Source of the DNA: Candidatus Galacturonatibacter soehngenii
Lineage (GTDB): Bacteria > Bacillota > Clostridia > Lachnospirales > Lachnospiraceae
Length of the DNA stretch: 64,000 nt
Reading direction: 5' to 3'
Assembly (NCBI RefSeq): GCF_008830185.1
Contig: NZ_WAGX01000004.1
Span: 969,780-1,033,779, forward strand
In this document: positions 35,801-45,498 of the stretch, piece by piece
Layout: each line of letters opens with the position of its first letter
Numbering within the stretch: the first letter of the stretch is position 1
Program-made: the position numbers and the translations under genes
The notes under the pieces: generated by a model
What the model was told of the DNA's origin: nothing
Database searches by the model: none
What the model saw: only the letters and a program-made list of their open reading frames with translations

Positions 35801-36289
35801 TTAAGCATGCAATACTACCGTTCCCTTTTTTAGCGTCTGTTGTACGTCAATCACTCTTTGATTTGAGCTTCCTTTCCAATGAAGCTGCACATTCCTTTTG
35901 TCTAATTCAAATCTTCCATCTACTACCACATCAAGGCTTTTTACAATATCCCAATCCGCTATATCCTCCCACAGGTATCCCGTGTATAACCATATAGTCT
36001 TTTTTGGGTACTTTTGTTTGATTTCTTCTGCTAGTTCTTTGATTTGTTCTCTATTATTATTATGTAATGGATCCCCACCACTAAAGGTGATCCCGGATAT
36101 ATAATCTTTGTCTAATTCGTCAAATAATTCTTTTTTTGCTGCGTCATCAAAAGCAAGTCCACCATTGGCATCCCAGGTAATCGTATTATGGCATCCCTTA
36201 CAGCCATGGCTGCATCCTGCTGTCCATAACACTACTCTTAATCCATCTCCATTTAACATATCTTCCTTCGTAATATTATGATATCGCAT
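35801..36289 (-). CDS. nrdG: Anaerobic ribonucleotide reductase activating protein
   Basis: The 162-residue radical-SAM protein has the cluster motif CSHGCKGCHN and the SAM-binding segment ITFSGGDPL. It generates the glycyl radical on NrdD using S-adenosylmethionine. The start is ATG 36287-36289, with GGAGG 5 nt upstream; the longer frame has no ribosome binding site. It follows nrdD after a 169-nt gap that contains a perfect 16-bp hairpin. Confidence 0.95.
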   Translation of the reverse strand: MRYHNITKEDMLNGDGLRVVLWTAGCSHGCKGCHNTITWDANGGLAFDDAAKKELFDELDKDYISGITFSGGDPLHNNNREQIKELAEEIKQKYPKKTIWLYTGYLWEDIADWDIVKSLDVVVDGRFELDKRNVQLHWKGSSNQRVIDVQQTLKKGTVVLHA

Positions 36290-36343
36290 TGTGTCCTCCA
36301 TGTTATTCTTCCGTATATTTAAAACTAAAGGCTTTGATGTCAC

Positions 36344-36381
36344 AATAAGAACTCTAACACCTTGCTGTTAGAGTTCTTATT
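36344..36381. terminator. Perfect 16-bp hairpin between nrdD and nrdG
   Basis: AATAAGAACTCTAACA (36344-36359) pairs without mismatch with TGTTAGAGTTCTTATT (36366-36381). There is no T-run on the minus strand after it. It may act as a partial terminator or an mRNA-processing/stability element that lowers nrdG relative to nrdD. Confidence 0.6.
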
Positions 36382-36458
36382 CATGCTTTTACTCTATTTC
36401 CATATTATATTTGGGTATATATAATTTTTCAATCCCACATTAGTCCTACAAATACTAT

Positions 36459-38576
36459 TTACATTGACTTTCTTTCAGCAATTTCAGCCATTTTTGCATC
36501 ATTTAATCTGGTATCACCTTTTACTCTGGAGTAAGATAAGTAGCCATTCATACGATCAATTTTGGTTAAGTTTTTACTTCCACACTTTGGACAAATATCC
36601 ATCTCAAGCTCTTGGTGTCCGCAATCATCACAATAAGCCAAGGACAAATTAACGCCTTCGTAAAAGCCCATATCCATTGCACGACGAATTAATGTCTTAA
36701 TTGCCTCCATGTTATAATTAATTGGGTATTTTACATACTGAATCTTACCGCCATTTGATAGCTCCCAAAAACGATACTCTTTGTTTTGTTTTTCAATCGG
36801 TGTAATATCCTCTGTTACATGGCAATGGAATCCATTGCTTACATATTCTCGATCCGATACATTCTCAATGATGCCATATTTTTTACGGAATTGCTGTATC
36901 TGTAATCCACATAAGTTTTCAGCTGGTGTTGCATAGATAGCATATAATTTGCCATCTTCTCTTTTAAATTCTTCAATCTTCTTATTAATATACTCAAGTA
37001 CTTCTAACGCAAACTGACCATCTTCTACCAACGATTTTTTATTATGAAGCTGTTGCAATTCATTTAATGCCGTAATACCAAAGGAAGCGGTTGCCGTCTT
37101 TAGAATTGGTTTAATCTTATCATGAATACCAAGATGTCCGCCATAGAAACCTCCTTCACAATAAGCAAGAGGATTTGTAGAAGCCTTCATCTCGCCTAAA
37201 TAATCATAGGTTCTAAGGTGTAAATTACGAATTAATTCTAGATAATAATCTAGAACCTGATAAAAATCTTTCCCCTCTTGTTTTGCTTTTGCATAAATCA
37301 TCGGCAAATGAAGACTTACTACACCAATATTAAATCGACCAATAAAGACTGGTTTGTCATTTTCATCCTTTGGCTCCATTCCGCCTTCCTTAAACCATGG
37401 AGACAAGAATGCTCTACATCCCATAGGGCTGATAATCTCACCGTACTGCTTATACATACTTGCGATATAACCTTGTCCAGTAAGGCTTAGCCAATCAGGA
37501 TACATCGTCTTTGAAGAACATTCCACTCCTGCTTCAAATACTTCTTCTAGCAAGCCGCCTTCGCCATGTAGCTTCTCATCATATAAAAATACAATCTTTG
37601 GAAATAAAACTGGCTTCTTACAATTTTTCTTACCTTGCCCATTCTTTCTAACATTTAACATCGTAATACTTGCCAACTTAGCAAATCTTCCTGTTCCTGT
37701 TCCAATTGTTACCGTGATAAATGGATAATCGCCTCGACTAGAAGCTACGGTATTAAACTTATATTCCCATCCTTGAAAGCCTTGTTCAAAATCATTTAAT
37801 ACATCCGCCCATGCTTCTTCTTCTGCTGCTTCTTTCGTTAAGCCCATTCTCATGTATTTCTCAGTAAATTGTGCAAAGGATTTTTCTGCGTAAGGCTCCA
37901 AAATAGTATCAGCACTTGGGACTGTGAAACCACCATATTGCTGACTTGCCGCACTCAATACAATATCACCGATAACGTCAAATGCTACATTTAGGGTTTT
38001 TGGCTCATTATACCAAAGATTTCCCATTTCAAAGCCGCCTTCTAAGACCGATTTCACGTCAAATAAACAACAATTCATGGTATCTCTTCTAGCAGACATA
38101 TCATGCACGTATAAATAACCATCTCTGCAAGCCTGAATCTCTTCTGTTGTCATGAAAAACTTTTGATACAGTTCTTTATTCAACTGATTAAAAATTAAAC
38201 TTCTTTTGGTGGATACCAATGCACTATCTGTATTGGAATTTTCTTTATCTCCAATGTACATGATGGATTGACTCTTTTTATAAACCTCATCCAACATATG
38301 AACAAAATCCTGTTTATAATTTCTATAATCGCGATAACTTTGTGCTACCGTACGATTTACTGATTCCAACGCACTTTCAACAATATTATGCATTTGAGAA
38401 ATATGGATTTCTTCAACATTCATTTGTTTGGTTTTCTCTTCAACAAATTTACAAATATAATCTAATTCTTCCTCTGTGAATTTAATTAAGGCTCTATATG
38501 CTGATTTATTTACTGCAACTACCACCTTTTGCACATTAAAATCTTCCTTGGTACCGTCTTTTTTGACTACAACCAT
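36459..38576 (-). CDS. nrdD: Anaerobic ribonucleoside-triphosphate reductase
   Basis: The 705-residue protein has an N-terminal ATP-cone (VVVKKDGTKEDFNVQKVVVA), the class III reductase core, and the C-terminal zinc site CDDCGH and CPKCGS. The glycyl-radical region IDRMNGYLSYSRVKGDTRLN follows. It reduces NTPs to dNTPs without oxygen, consistent with an anaerobe. It is first in the nrdD-nrdG-dut cluster. A possible NrdR-like palindrome lies upstream. Confidence 0.96.
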   Translation of the reverse strand: MVVVKKDGTKEDFNVQKVVVAVNKSAYRALIKFTEEELDYICKFVEEKTKQMNVEEIHISQMHNIVESALESVNRTVAQSYRDYRNYKQDFVHMLDEVYKKSQSIMYIGDKENSNTDSALVSTKRSLIFNQLNKELYQKFFMTTEEIQACRDGYLYVHDMSARRDTMNCCLFDVKSVLEGGFEMGNLWYNEPKTLNVAFDVIGDIVLSAASQQYGGFTVPSADTILEPYAEKSFAQFTEKYMRMGLTKEAAEEEAWADVLNDFEQGFQGWEYKFNTVASSRGDYPFITVTIGTGTGRFAKLASITMLNVRKNGQGKKNCKKPVLFPKIVFLYDEKLHGEGGLLEEVFEAGVECSSKTMYPDWLSLTGQGYIASMYKQYGEIISPMGCRAFLSPWFKEGGMEPKDENDKPVFIGRFNIGVVSLHLPMIYAKAKQEGKDFYQVLDYYLELIRNLHLRTYDYLGEMKASTNPLAYCEGGFYGGHLGIHDKIKPILKTATASFGITALNELQQLHNKKSLVEDGQFALEVLEYINKKIEEFKREDGKLYAIYATPAENLCGLQIQQFRKKYGIIENVSDREYVSNGFHCHVTEDITPIEKQNKEYRFWELSNGGKIQYVKYPINYNMEAIKTLIRRAMDMGFYEGVNLSLAYCDDCGHQELEMDICPKCGSKNLTKIDRMNGYLSYSRVKGDTRLNDAKMAEIAERKSM

Positions 38577-38656
38577 TCTTCATCCCTCAATTCTAATAAT
38601 TTTATCCATGTGTATTAATTTTTTAAATATACTACATTTGGTATATCTGATATTCG

Positions 38657-38674
38657 CACATACTATATAATGTG
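38657..38674. promoter_or_regulatory. Possible NrdR-like box upstream of nrdD
   Basis: CACATACTATATAATGTG has CACAT/ATGTG arms around an AT-rich centre, similar in form to NrdR boxes (ACAC-AT-rich-GTGT). Only one clear copy is seen, while NrdR usually binds two, so this is weak. Confidence 0.3.
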
Positions 38675-38828
38675 TTCACCTAAGATATATTAACACTTAT
38701 ACCTATCCAAGTCAAGATTCATATTCACTACATTTTGTAATATAAATTAGTACAATATGATAACTAATTAATTGAATTCTATCACTTTCTTTATAAAAAA
38801 ATACACTCATATTCTGAGTGTATCCTTT

Positions 38829-39836
38829 TTAGTGAGCTACCTTTCCAGTTCGAATATCCTTTACTGTCTCTCTTATAATAAGCTGTGTATCCAGATATAT
38901 TCTTTCGCAGGAAGTATCACCACATTCTATCTTTTTTAGCAATACCTCGGTACCAGTTTTTGCAATTTTAAGCATATTTCGTTCAATTGTAGTAAGTCGC
39001 ATATCAGAAAATCTAGACGCATCTAAATTATCAAAGCCAATTAAGGAAACATCGTCAGGAACGGATAATCCTGCCTCTAATATTGCCTTTCTAGCACCAT
39101 GCGCCATCTCATCATTAAAACATAAAATCGCAGTCGGTTTATGAACTAATAACTCTTTTGCAGCCAAATAACCACTATGGAAACGATAATTCCCCACTGC
39201 AATCGGCATACTCTTTGGATCTAAGCCACAGTATTCTACTGCTTGAACCCATCCTCTATGCCTTGCTCTGGTAGAATCTAAATTTTGTGTTGATTCAATA
39301 ATGGCAATATTCCTATGCCCATTATCTAGTAGGTACTCCATTGCCTTTTTCATTCCCTGCGCTTCATCTGTCAAAACATTAGATACGCCGTAATAAACCG
39401 GTCTATTTATTACAACCAACGGAATCTTCTTGGCTATGGCCTCTTCAATAAAAGCTGAATCATCAGTTCTCTGACTTAAAATCACTAGACCATCAAATAT
39501 AGCAGAATTTAATGTGTTTGGCTCCTGCAAATCAATTCCTTTGACAATTACGCTATAACGACTACCAACGGCTGAATAAATACCTGATACTACGTCATGT
39601 AGTACGTAAGGAGATGTTGATTTACTAATGGTCGATAAAAACAAACCTAAAGTATGTGCCTTCGAAAGCTTTAGGTTAATCGCGGCTTGATTTGGAACAT
39701 AGCCCTCTTCCTTCGCAATTTTCATAATCAATTCTCTTTTATCAGGTTTGACATTCTCCCCTCCGTTTAAAGCTCTAGAAACGGTTGAATAAGAAACCCC
39801 TGCTATTTTTGCTATATCCTTGATTGTAACTGCCAT
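38829..39836 (-). CDS. LacI family transcriptional regulator of the pectin locus
   Basis: The 335-residue protein has the LacI helix-turn-helix (TIKDIAKIAGVSYSTVSRAL) and hinge (YVPNQAAINLKLSK). A periplasmic-binding-protein-like effector domain follows, with ILCFNDEMAHGARKAILEAG and VSLIGFDNLDASRFSDMRLT. The ATG at 39834-39836 has AGGAG 7 nt upstream; the ATG two codons earlier is too close. It is last in the GH28-isomerase-LacI operon and probably senses a pectin breakdown product. The palindromes near the solute-binding gene are candidate targets. Confidence 0.92.
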   Translation of the reverse strand: MAVTIKDIAKIAGVSYSTVSRALNGGENVKPDKRELIMKIAKEEGYVPNQAAINLKLSKAHTLGLFLSTISKSTSPYVLHDVVSGIYSAVGSRYSVIVKGIDLQEPNTLNSAIFDGLVILSQRTDDSAFIEEAIAKKIPLVVINRPVYYGVSNVLTDEAQGMKKAMEYLLDNGHRNIAIIESTQNLDSTRARHRGWVQAVEYCGLDPKSMPIAVGNYRFHSGYLAAKELLVHKPTAILCFNDEMAHGARKAILEAGLSVPDDVSLIGFDNLDASRFSDMRLTTIERNMLKIAKTGTEVLLKKIECGDTSCERIYLDTQLIIRETVKDIRTGKVAH

Positions 39837-39880
39837 TTCCATTCTCCTACTTAATTTTTATTTAGACAGCTATTTATATT

Positions 39881-40717
39881 CTATAAGTTATCCCATATTT
39901 CTTGAATATGTTTTCTTGCTTGCACTGCATTATTCGGGTTGGTATCCTCGAGGGTAGCATGAATATATGGCTTATCCTTTTTCATAAATCTTAATAAATT
40001 CTCGTAATTCATGATTCCTGTTCCAGCAGCAACCGAAACCAAATCATCTTCGCCAACTATGATATCCTTTATATGAACTACGGCGGTATCTTTTCCTAAT
40101 AATTCGATTGCTTCGTTAATAATAGCATCCCTATCTTCATAATTGTTGATATCAAGTAGATTTACTGGATCAAGAATAATTTGCAAATTAGGAGACATAA
40201 TCGTATCTAATACACGTCGTGCTACTTTCGGACTATGCACAATATGTCTTACTACAGGCTCAATTGCAACAATGACACCCATTTGTTCTGCATATTTTAC
40301 AATTGGTTTTAGATTCGTAATAAAAGTTTGTAATGCTTCTTCACTTTTACACTCTGGAACCGTTTTATATTCTGTATTTGGCGCACCAGTTTCAGTACCA
40401 ACTACTCCGCAACCTAAGATAGATGCAAATCGTATATTGGCCATATACGTTTCTATTGATTGTTTTAATTCGCTTTCATCTGGTGTTGCCAGATTCAAAT
40501 AGCACCCTAAAACTGCTATATCCACGTCATTTTTTGCAAATAACTTTTTAAGATACATAGCAAGTCCTGGTGTCAATGCAGCATTTTCTGCCGAATACTC
40601 TGAAATTACTTTTTTTAATGCAACATGTGCACATTGAAATCCTTGTTTATTTACATTAGCAAGTCTCTCTTCTAATGGTAAATCTACCGTATCGTGTAAT
40701 CTTATACCTAACTGCAT
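39881..40717 (-). CDS. Sugar phosphate isomerase/epimerase (xylose isomerase-like TIM barrel)
   Basis: The 278-residue TIM-barrel protein has the family pattern: EP in VIVAIEPVVRHIVHSPKVAR, ILDPVNLLDINNYED, and metal-site VVHIKDIIVGEDD. The C-terminal HATLEDTNPNNAVQAR follows. Such enzymes isomerise or epimerise sugars or keto-acids. Lying between the GH28 and LacI genes, it likely processes uronates or other galacturonan-derived sugars. The exact reaction is unknown. AGGAGG precedes the ATG. Confidence 0.82.
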   Translation of the reverse strand: MQLGIRLHDTVDLPLEERLANVNKQGFQCAHVALKKVISEYSAENAALTPGLAMYLKKLFAKNDVDIAVLGCYLNLATPDESELKQSIETYMANIRFASILGCGVVGTETGAPNTEYKTVPECKSEEALQTFITNLKPIVKYAEQMGVIVAIEPVVRHIVHSPKVARRVLDTIMSPNLQIILDPVNLLDINNYEDRDAIINEAIELLGKDTAVVHIKDIIVGEDDLVSVAAGTGIMNYENLLRFMKKDKPYIHATLEDTNPNNAVQARKHIQEIWDNL

Positions 40718-40728
40718 AAGTCTACCTC

Positions 40729-42285
40729 CTATTTTTTATTTATTGAGTTAATATTATTAAGTATATACGGCTCCCCCATTTGCCCCTTAATGTCTACATT
40801 TTGAATGACTAATTGTTCGACATTGTTTACATAGATGCCAAGTCTACTACAAGGTTCTATTCCATCTAACATGGCAGGTACATCACTCTTACAGTTTTTT
40901 GAAAACTCAAAGGAGATATTTTCCATTTCAATCAGCTCAATTTTTTGCTCTGGTAATCCATAAAAATAAGCAGCCGCTACATGGCAATTCTCGCATTTGA
41001 TATTTCTAAAAAACAGTTTTTTAATCAGTGGGGTTCTTTCATCCACCTCGTGATATTCTTTTGACCAAACATATTCTGTATGACCATCTGGATCACAAAA
41101 ATAATAGCAATTCAATACCAACGGGGTCATAACATGATCCATAACGATATTTTCAAAGATTATATCATCTATGATAGCATCTTTTCCCCTACCTCGTCTT
41201 GTTTTGATTCTAAGCCCTCGATCGGTATGAACAAATCTACAATCTTTTACGAGAAGATTCTTAACTCCACCTGCCATCTCACTTCCAACGGTAACGGCCC
41301 CATGTCCATTTTGCATAAGGCATTGCTTAATCGTTATGTTTTTTGAAGGTTTTTTATACTTTGATCCCATATAAATCTTACCTGATTTAACAGCTATACA
41401 GTCGTCACCTAGTGAAAACTGTACTCCGTAAATGATAACATTTTCACAAGATTCAGGGTCTAATCCATCTGTGTTAGGTGAATCTTGAGGATTCTCAATT
41501 CTTAAATCAATAAATTTAAGATTATCGCTAAAATATGGATGGATATTCCAAGCAGGGCTATTTTGAAATTGAATCCCTTGTATCGAAACTTCATTACATC
41601 GGTTCAAAAATAATAATCTAGGACGAAATGCACCCTTCATCACTTTAGCATTCTTCCACCAATTGTCAAAACTCGCATTACCATCTATGAGACCTTCACC
41701 ATATAAAGTAACATTACTAACATTAATTCCTGTAAGAATACCTGCAAACATAGGAAGAGGATTGCCCTCCCACGTCCCTAAGTTATATTCGGACTGTTCG
41801 TCATAGCTTTCAATCAAACCTTCTAACTTAGCAAATTTACTTCTATCTGTTTCAGCTAAGATAACAGCATCTTTTGCTATTTCAATATTTATATCACTTT
41901 TTAAGAAAATACTTGTTACTTTATAAATACCTCTTGGAATCAGTACTCTACTATTAGGAGGACAAGCCATGATTGCAGCTTGGATGAAGCTAGTATCATC
42001 GTTAACACCATCTCCCTTTGCCCCCATATCTACAACATTTAATGTTACAAATTCATAGTCAGTTGTAAATTCAAGAATTTCATACTGTTCATTATCATTA
42101 CATACCGATATTTTATAATTTGTATCTGGCTTTAACTCAAATAAACTATTTACAACTTTATTTGTCTTTGCATAGAACTCATCATTGATGTAAATATAAT
42201 AGTTCTGATTTGTAAATACTACACTTCCATCTTCTATTTCAAACGATACACTTCGTGCTGTTTTCATAAGTAAATTAAGTCTCAT
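40729..42285 (-). CDS. Glycoside hydrolase family 28 (polygalacturonase-like)
   Basis: The 518-residue protein has a fibronectin-like N-terminal segment of about 90 residues. A right-handed beta-helix follows with the GH28 motifs NTDGLDPESC (Asp), GDDCIAVKSG (Asp-Asp), GHGAVTVGSE (His) and RGLRIKTRRG (Arg, Lys). No signal peptide is present, so it probably acts in the cytoplasm on imported oligogalacturonides, perhaps as an exo-enzyme. The ATG at 42283-42285 is used because AGGTGG lies 7 nt upstream. It has its own promoter after the terminator of the transporter operon. Confidence 0.93.
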   Translation of the reverse strand: MRLNLLMKTARSVSFEIEDGSVVFTNQNYYIYINDEFYAKTNKVVNSLFELKPDTNYKISVCNDNEQYEILEFTTDYEFVTLNVVDMGAKGDGVNDDTSFIQAAIMACPPNSRVLIPRGIYKVTSIFLKSDINIEIAKDAVILAETDRSKFAKLEGLIESYDEQSEYNLGTWEGNPLPMFAGILTGINVSNVTLYGEGLIDGNASFDNWWKNAKVMKGAFRPRLLFLNRCNEVSIQGIQFQNSPAWNIHPYFSDNLKFIDLRIENPQDSPNTDGLDPESCENVIIYGVQFSLGDDCIAVKSGKIYMGSKYKKPSKNITIKQCLMQNGHGAVTVGSEMAGGVKNLLVKDCRFVHTDRGLRIKTRRGRGKDAIIDDIIFENIVMDHVMTPLVLNCYYFCDPDGHTEYVWSKEYHEVDERTPLIKKLFFRNIKCENCHVAAAYFYGLPEQKIELIEMENISFEFSKNCKSDVPAMLDGIEPCSRLGIYVNNVEQLVIQNVDIKGQMGEPYILNNINSINKK

Positions 42286-42366
42286 AAATTTTACCACCTA
42301 TTAATTCATTCATGCTTTTCATTTGTGATGCAAACCAAACCGTAGTGCAACTTAAATTCCCAGTAA

Positions 42367-42395
42367 ATTATACCATAAGAATACACTTTGCTAAA
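42367..42395 (-). promoter_or_regulatory. Promoter of the GH28 operon
   Basis: On the minus strand TTTAGC (42390-42395), 17 nt and TATAAT (42367-42372) lie 82 nt before the start. The downstream leader contains TTTGGTTTGCA, which could be a half LacI site. Confidence 0.55.
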
Positions 42396-42431
42396 CTGTT
42401 TTTCTATTATTTATAAAATTGATTAGTCAAA

Positions 42432-42459
42432 ATGGGATATAGCTTTTGCTACATCCCAT
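42432..42459. terminator. Terminator of the pectin transporter operon
   Basis: ATGGGATATAGC and GCTACATCCCAT pair with one mismatch around a TTTT loop. T-tracts follow on both strands. It separates the SBP-GH105-permease genes from the GH28 operon. Confidence 0.75.
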
Positions 42460-42494
42460 CTTCTTTTTTCATTGCATTATTTATTACTTAGTTA

Positions 42495-43352
42495 TTAACC
42501 CTTTACTCCACCAGCTGAGATACCTTCAACGAAAGTATTCTGAGCTAAGAAAAATACTACTAAAGATGGAATAATTGAAATCAATGAAGTTGCCAAAACA
42601 CGGTTCCAATCAAATCCTGTATCAGCATCCATGGACAACTTAACAAAGATTGCAGCAGGATATTTAGCTGGTGTGGAAACGTATAACAATGGTCCCATAA
42701 AGTCATTTGATGACCACATAAACTGGAACAATGCACAAGAAACCATAGCTGGTTTGAGCATTGGTACAATAATCTTCCACAAAGTCTGTACCACATTACA
42801 TCCATCAATCTTAGCTGCTTCTTCCAATTCTTTCGGTACGTTACGAAGGAACTGAATTAACATAAATACAAAATAAGTATCTGTTGCAAATATGGTTGGA
42901 ACGATAATTGGTAAATACAAACTAGAATCTACCCATCCAAAATTATTAAACAAAATGTATTGAGGAACATTTAATACTACTTGTGGTAGGAATAAAGTGG
43001 ACATCAAAACAGCAAATAGGAAATCTCTTCCCTTAAATTTAAATCTTCCAAATCCATATGCAGTAACGGTTGCTGATACAACAGTAAATACTACTTTAGG
43101 AATAACATACGAATAGGTATTGAACATTGATTTCATAAGATTAATTTCGCCACCATAACTTTTCATGGCATTTTTATATCCGTCTAAAGTTGGATTTTTA
43201 GGAATAAAACCAATTCCGCTAAAAATCTCATTGTTCACTTTAAAAGTTGCACCAAACATCCAAATTAACGGATAAACCATTAATAAGCCAACAGCTGTTA
43301 GGACAACATATCTTAAAATGGTACTAATTATTTTTTTCTTACCTAGTTCCAT
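42495..43352 (-). CDS. Carbohydrate ABC transporter permease (MalG/UgpE type)
   Basis: The 285-residue protein has six membrane helices and the permease EAA loop LEEAAKIDGCNVVQTLWKII. The C-terminal VEGISAGGVKG ending is usual for the CUT1 second permease. It starts 6 nt after the first permease. No ATPase gene is in the locus, which is common in clostridia that use a shared MsmX-like ATPase. Substrate is likely a pectin-derived oligosaccharide, from the neighbouring GH28 and GH105 genes. Confidence 0.93.
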   Translation of the reverse strand: MELGKKKIISTILRYVVLTAVGLLMVYPLIWMFGATFKVNNEIFSGIGFIPKNPTLDGYKNAMKSYGGEINLMKSMFNTYSYVIPKVVFTVVSATVTAYGFGRFKFKGRDFLFAVLMSTLFLPQVVLNVPQYILFNNFGWVDSSLYLPIIVPTIFATDTYFVFMLIQFLRNVPKELEEAAKIDGCNVVQTLWKIIVPMLKPAMVSCALFQFMWSSNDFMGPLLYVSTPAKYPAAIFVKLSMDADTGFDWNRVLATSLISIIPSLVVFFLAQNTFVEGISAGGVKG

Positions 43353-43358
43353 TAATTT

Positions 43359-44294
43359 CTACCTCCCATCATCATCTGAGTAATATACCCAATGCTTCTG
43401 ACTTACAAATGCAACTACAGTAAGAATCATTACAATAATAAACATAATCCAAGCCATAGCACTAGCCATACCCATTTGGTAACTCTTAAACGCATTACTA
43501 TAAACGAGTAAAGAAATTAATGTTGTAGAACTTCTTGGTCCACCTTTGGTAATAATAAATGGTCCATTAAATTCTTGGAACGCCTGACATAGCTGTGTTA
43601 CAAGATTGTAAAAAATTACTGGTGTAATTAATGGAACTGTAATACTAAAAAATTGTCTCCATTTTCCGGCTCCATCAATGGCAGCTGCTTCATATAAATC
43701 TCCTGAAACACCCTTTAACGCTGCAAGGAAAATTACCATTGCAGAACCAAATTGCCAGACTCTTAACAAACAAATAATGAATAACGCCCATTTGGTATCT
43801 GATAACCAATTAGGTCCATCTACACCAAAGAATCCTAAAAATGTATTAATAAGTCCTTCATCTCTAAATAGCGCCTTCCAAAGAACAGCGATTGCTACAG
43901 ACCCTCCAAGAATAGACGGAATATAATAAGCTGTTCGATATAAATTAACACCTTTAATCTTAAAATTTAATATGTAGGCGATAAATAAAGCCGCTGTTAA
44001 TTTAAGAGGAACTGTAATAAATGCATATTTAAATGTTACATTAAAAGCTTTCATAATCTTAGCATCGGTAAAAATATCAACATAATTCATTAGTCCAACT
44101 TTCGAAATACCATTGAACAAATGATAATCTGTAAAGCTATATACCAATGATGAACCAAATGGATATAGTTTAAAAATGATAAAACCTATCAGCCAAGGAA
44201 GAATAAAAAAGAAACCTATGTTTTCTTTCAGAAATCTTTTAAATCCTTTTTTTTGAGTAGGCACAACGTGTGTAGCATTAGCTTGTTTGGCCAT
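43359..44294 (-). CDS. Carbohydrate ABC transporter permease (MalF/UgpA type)
   Basis: The 311-residue protein has six membrane helices and the EAA loop LYEAAAIDGAGKWRQFFSIT. The N-terminal cytoplasmic KKGFKRFLKENIG and the FILPWLIGFIIFKLYPF helix are typical of LplB/MalF-like CUT1 permeases. AAGGAGG precedes the ATG. It pairs with the permease encoded next and with the solute-binding lipoprotein. Confidence 0.93.
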   Translation of the reverse strand: MAKQANATHVVPTQKKGFKRFLKENIGFFFILPWLIGFIIFKLYPFGSSLVYSFTDYHLFNGISKVGLMNYVDIFTDAKIMKAFNVTFKYAFITVPLKLTAALFIAYILNFKIKGVNLYRTAYYIPSILGGSVAIAVLWKALFRDEGLINTFLGFFGVDGPNWLSDTKWALFIICLLRVWQFGSAMVIFLAALKGVSGDLYEAAAIDGAGKWRQFFSITVPLITPVIFYNLVTQLCQAFQEFNGPFIITKGGPRSSTTLISLLVYSNAFKSYQMGMASAMAWIMFIIVMILTVVAFVSQKHWVYYSDDDGR

Positions 44295-44323
44295 TTTAAA
44301 TCCTCCTTATATAAATATACGAA

Positions 44324-45415
44324 TTACGCTTCTCTAAGCATAAGCATCTGCGCATATGCCATCATAAAAGCCCCTGATCCTTTATGATCATCACACACAA
44401 TTGGTTCTGAAAAATAGTATTCCACACTTCCGTCTCTTTCATTCTTAGGTCCAAGGCCTGCAACCGAACAAATTTGACTCAGTTTTGGTACATTATCTTC
44501 CTCTATTAACATTCGGTCGATAATCGAATTGAGTATCTCTTCACCAATACTTTGATATTTCTCTTTTGATAATGCTCCGATTCTACATCCCTTCATAATT
44601 GCATATGCAACCATGGCAGAGCCTGAAGTCTCTAAGTAATTACCCTCTATATCACCTTTATCAATTAACTGATAAAATAATTTGCTTTCCTTATCCTGAT
44701 ACTGTAAAATTCCCTTTACAGCTTCTTTAAAAATACCTTCTAATGTTTTATATTGCTCAAATATCTCTTTTGACATTACATCCATTGTATCCACAAGAGA
44801 CATTAAATACCAACCCATCGCTCTTAACCAAAAGTTAGGAGACTTTCCTGTTTCCTTATCTGCCCATATTTGGATTTTCGCTTCATCATAAGCGTGATAG
44901 TATAAAGATTTTTCTTCATTATAAATATATTTTCTTACATTTCTAAACTGATTTACAATATCTTCATAATGTTCTTTGTTCTCATATTTTGTCTCATATT
45001 CCATATAAAATGGTTGTGCCATATACAAACCATCTAACCAAATCTGATTTGGATAAATTTTCTTATGCCAGAAGCTACCACACTTTGTACGTGGATGATC
45101 TCTAAGCTGATCCATCAAAATTTCAATTGCTTGTCTATACTTCTCTTCTTTGGTTTCTTCGTATAAAAAGAATAATACTTTACCAGTATGTATACTGTCA
45201 ATATTGTAATTTTCTTTTTCAAAATGATTGATTGTTCCATCATCATTAATAAATTTTTTCATGTATTCAATTACAAATTCTTTATACATGCTCTTTCCTG
45301 TTGCCTGATATAATTGAACACATCCCACCAAAACACATCCATCTTCATAATTCCAATCAGATTTCGCATTTTCGAAATGGGCCAAATGATATTCTACATA
45401 TTGGTCGAACTTCAT
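44324..45415 (-). CDS. Glycoside hydrolase family 105 (unsaturated rhamnogalacturonyl hydrolase, YteR-like)
   Basis: The 363-residue (alpha/alpha)6-barrel protein has the YteR features: WLDGLYMAQPFYMEY with the catalytic Asp region, NFWLRAMGWYLMSLVDTMDV, LETSGSAMVAYAIMKG and GSGAFMMAYAQML. GH105 enzymes remove unsaturated galacturonyl residues left by rhamnogalacturonan lyases, in the cytoplasm. The start is ATG 45413-45415, with AAGGAG 7 nt upstream. It lies between the binding protein and the permeases, which points to import of rhamnogalacturonan disaccharides or oligosaccharides. Confidence 0.92.
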   Translation of the reverse strand: MKFDQYVEYHLAHFENAKSDWNYEDGCVLVGCVQLYQATGKSMYKEFVIEYMKKFINDDGTINHFEKENYNIDSIHTGKVLFFLYEETKEEKYRQAIEILMDQLRDHPRTKCGSFWHKKIYPNQIWLDGLYMAQPFYMEYETKYENKEHYEDIVNQFRNVRKYIYNEEKSLYYHAYDEAKIQIWADKETGKSPNFWLRAMGWYLMSLVDTMDVMSKEIFEQYKTLEGIFKEAVKGILQYQDKESKLFYQLIDKGDIEGNYLETSGSAMVAYAIMKGCRIGALSKEKYQSIGEEILNSIIDRMLIEEDNVPKLSQICSVAGLGPKNERDGSVEYYFSEPIVCDDHKGSGAFMMAYAQMLMLREA

Positions 45416-45498
45416 AATTTTCTCCTTATCTTTAAACATGTCGCAGGAAACCGTAGCATCCAGCGACATGTTTGGTTCAAAATATAATATTCTTAAAA

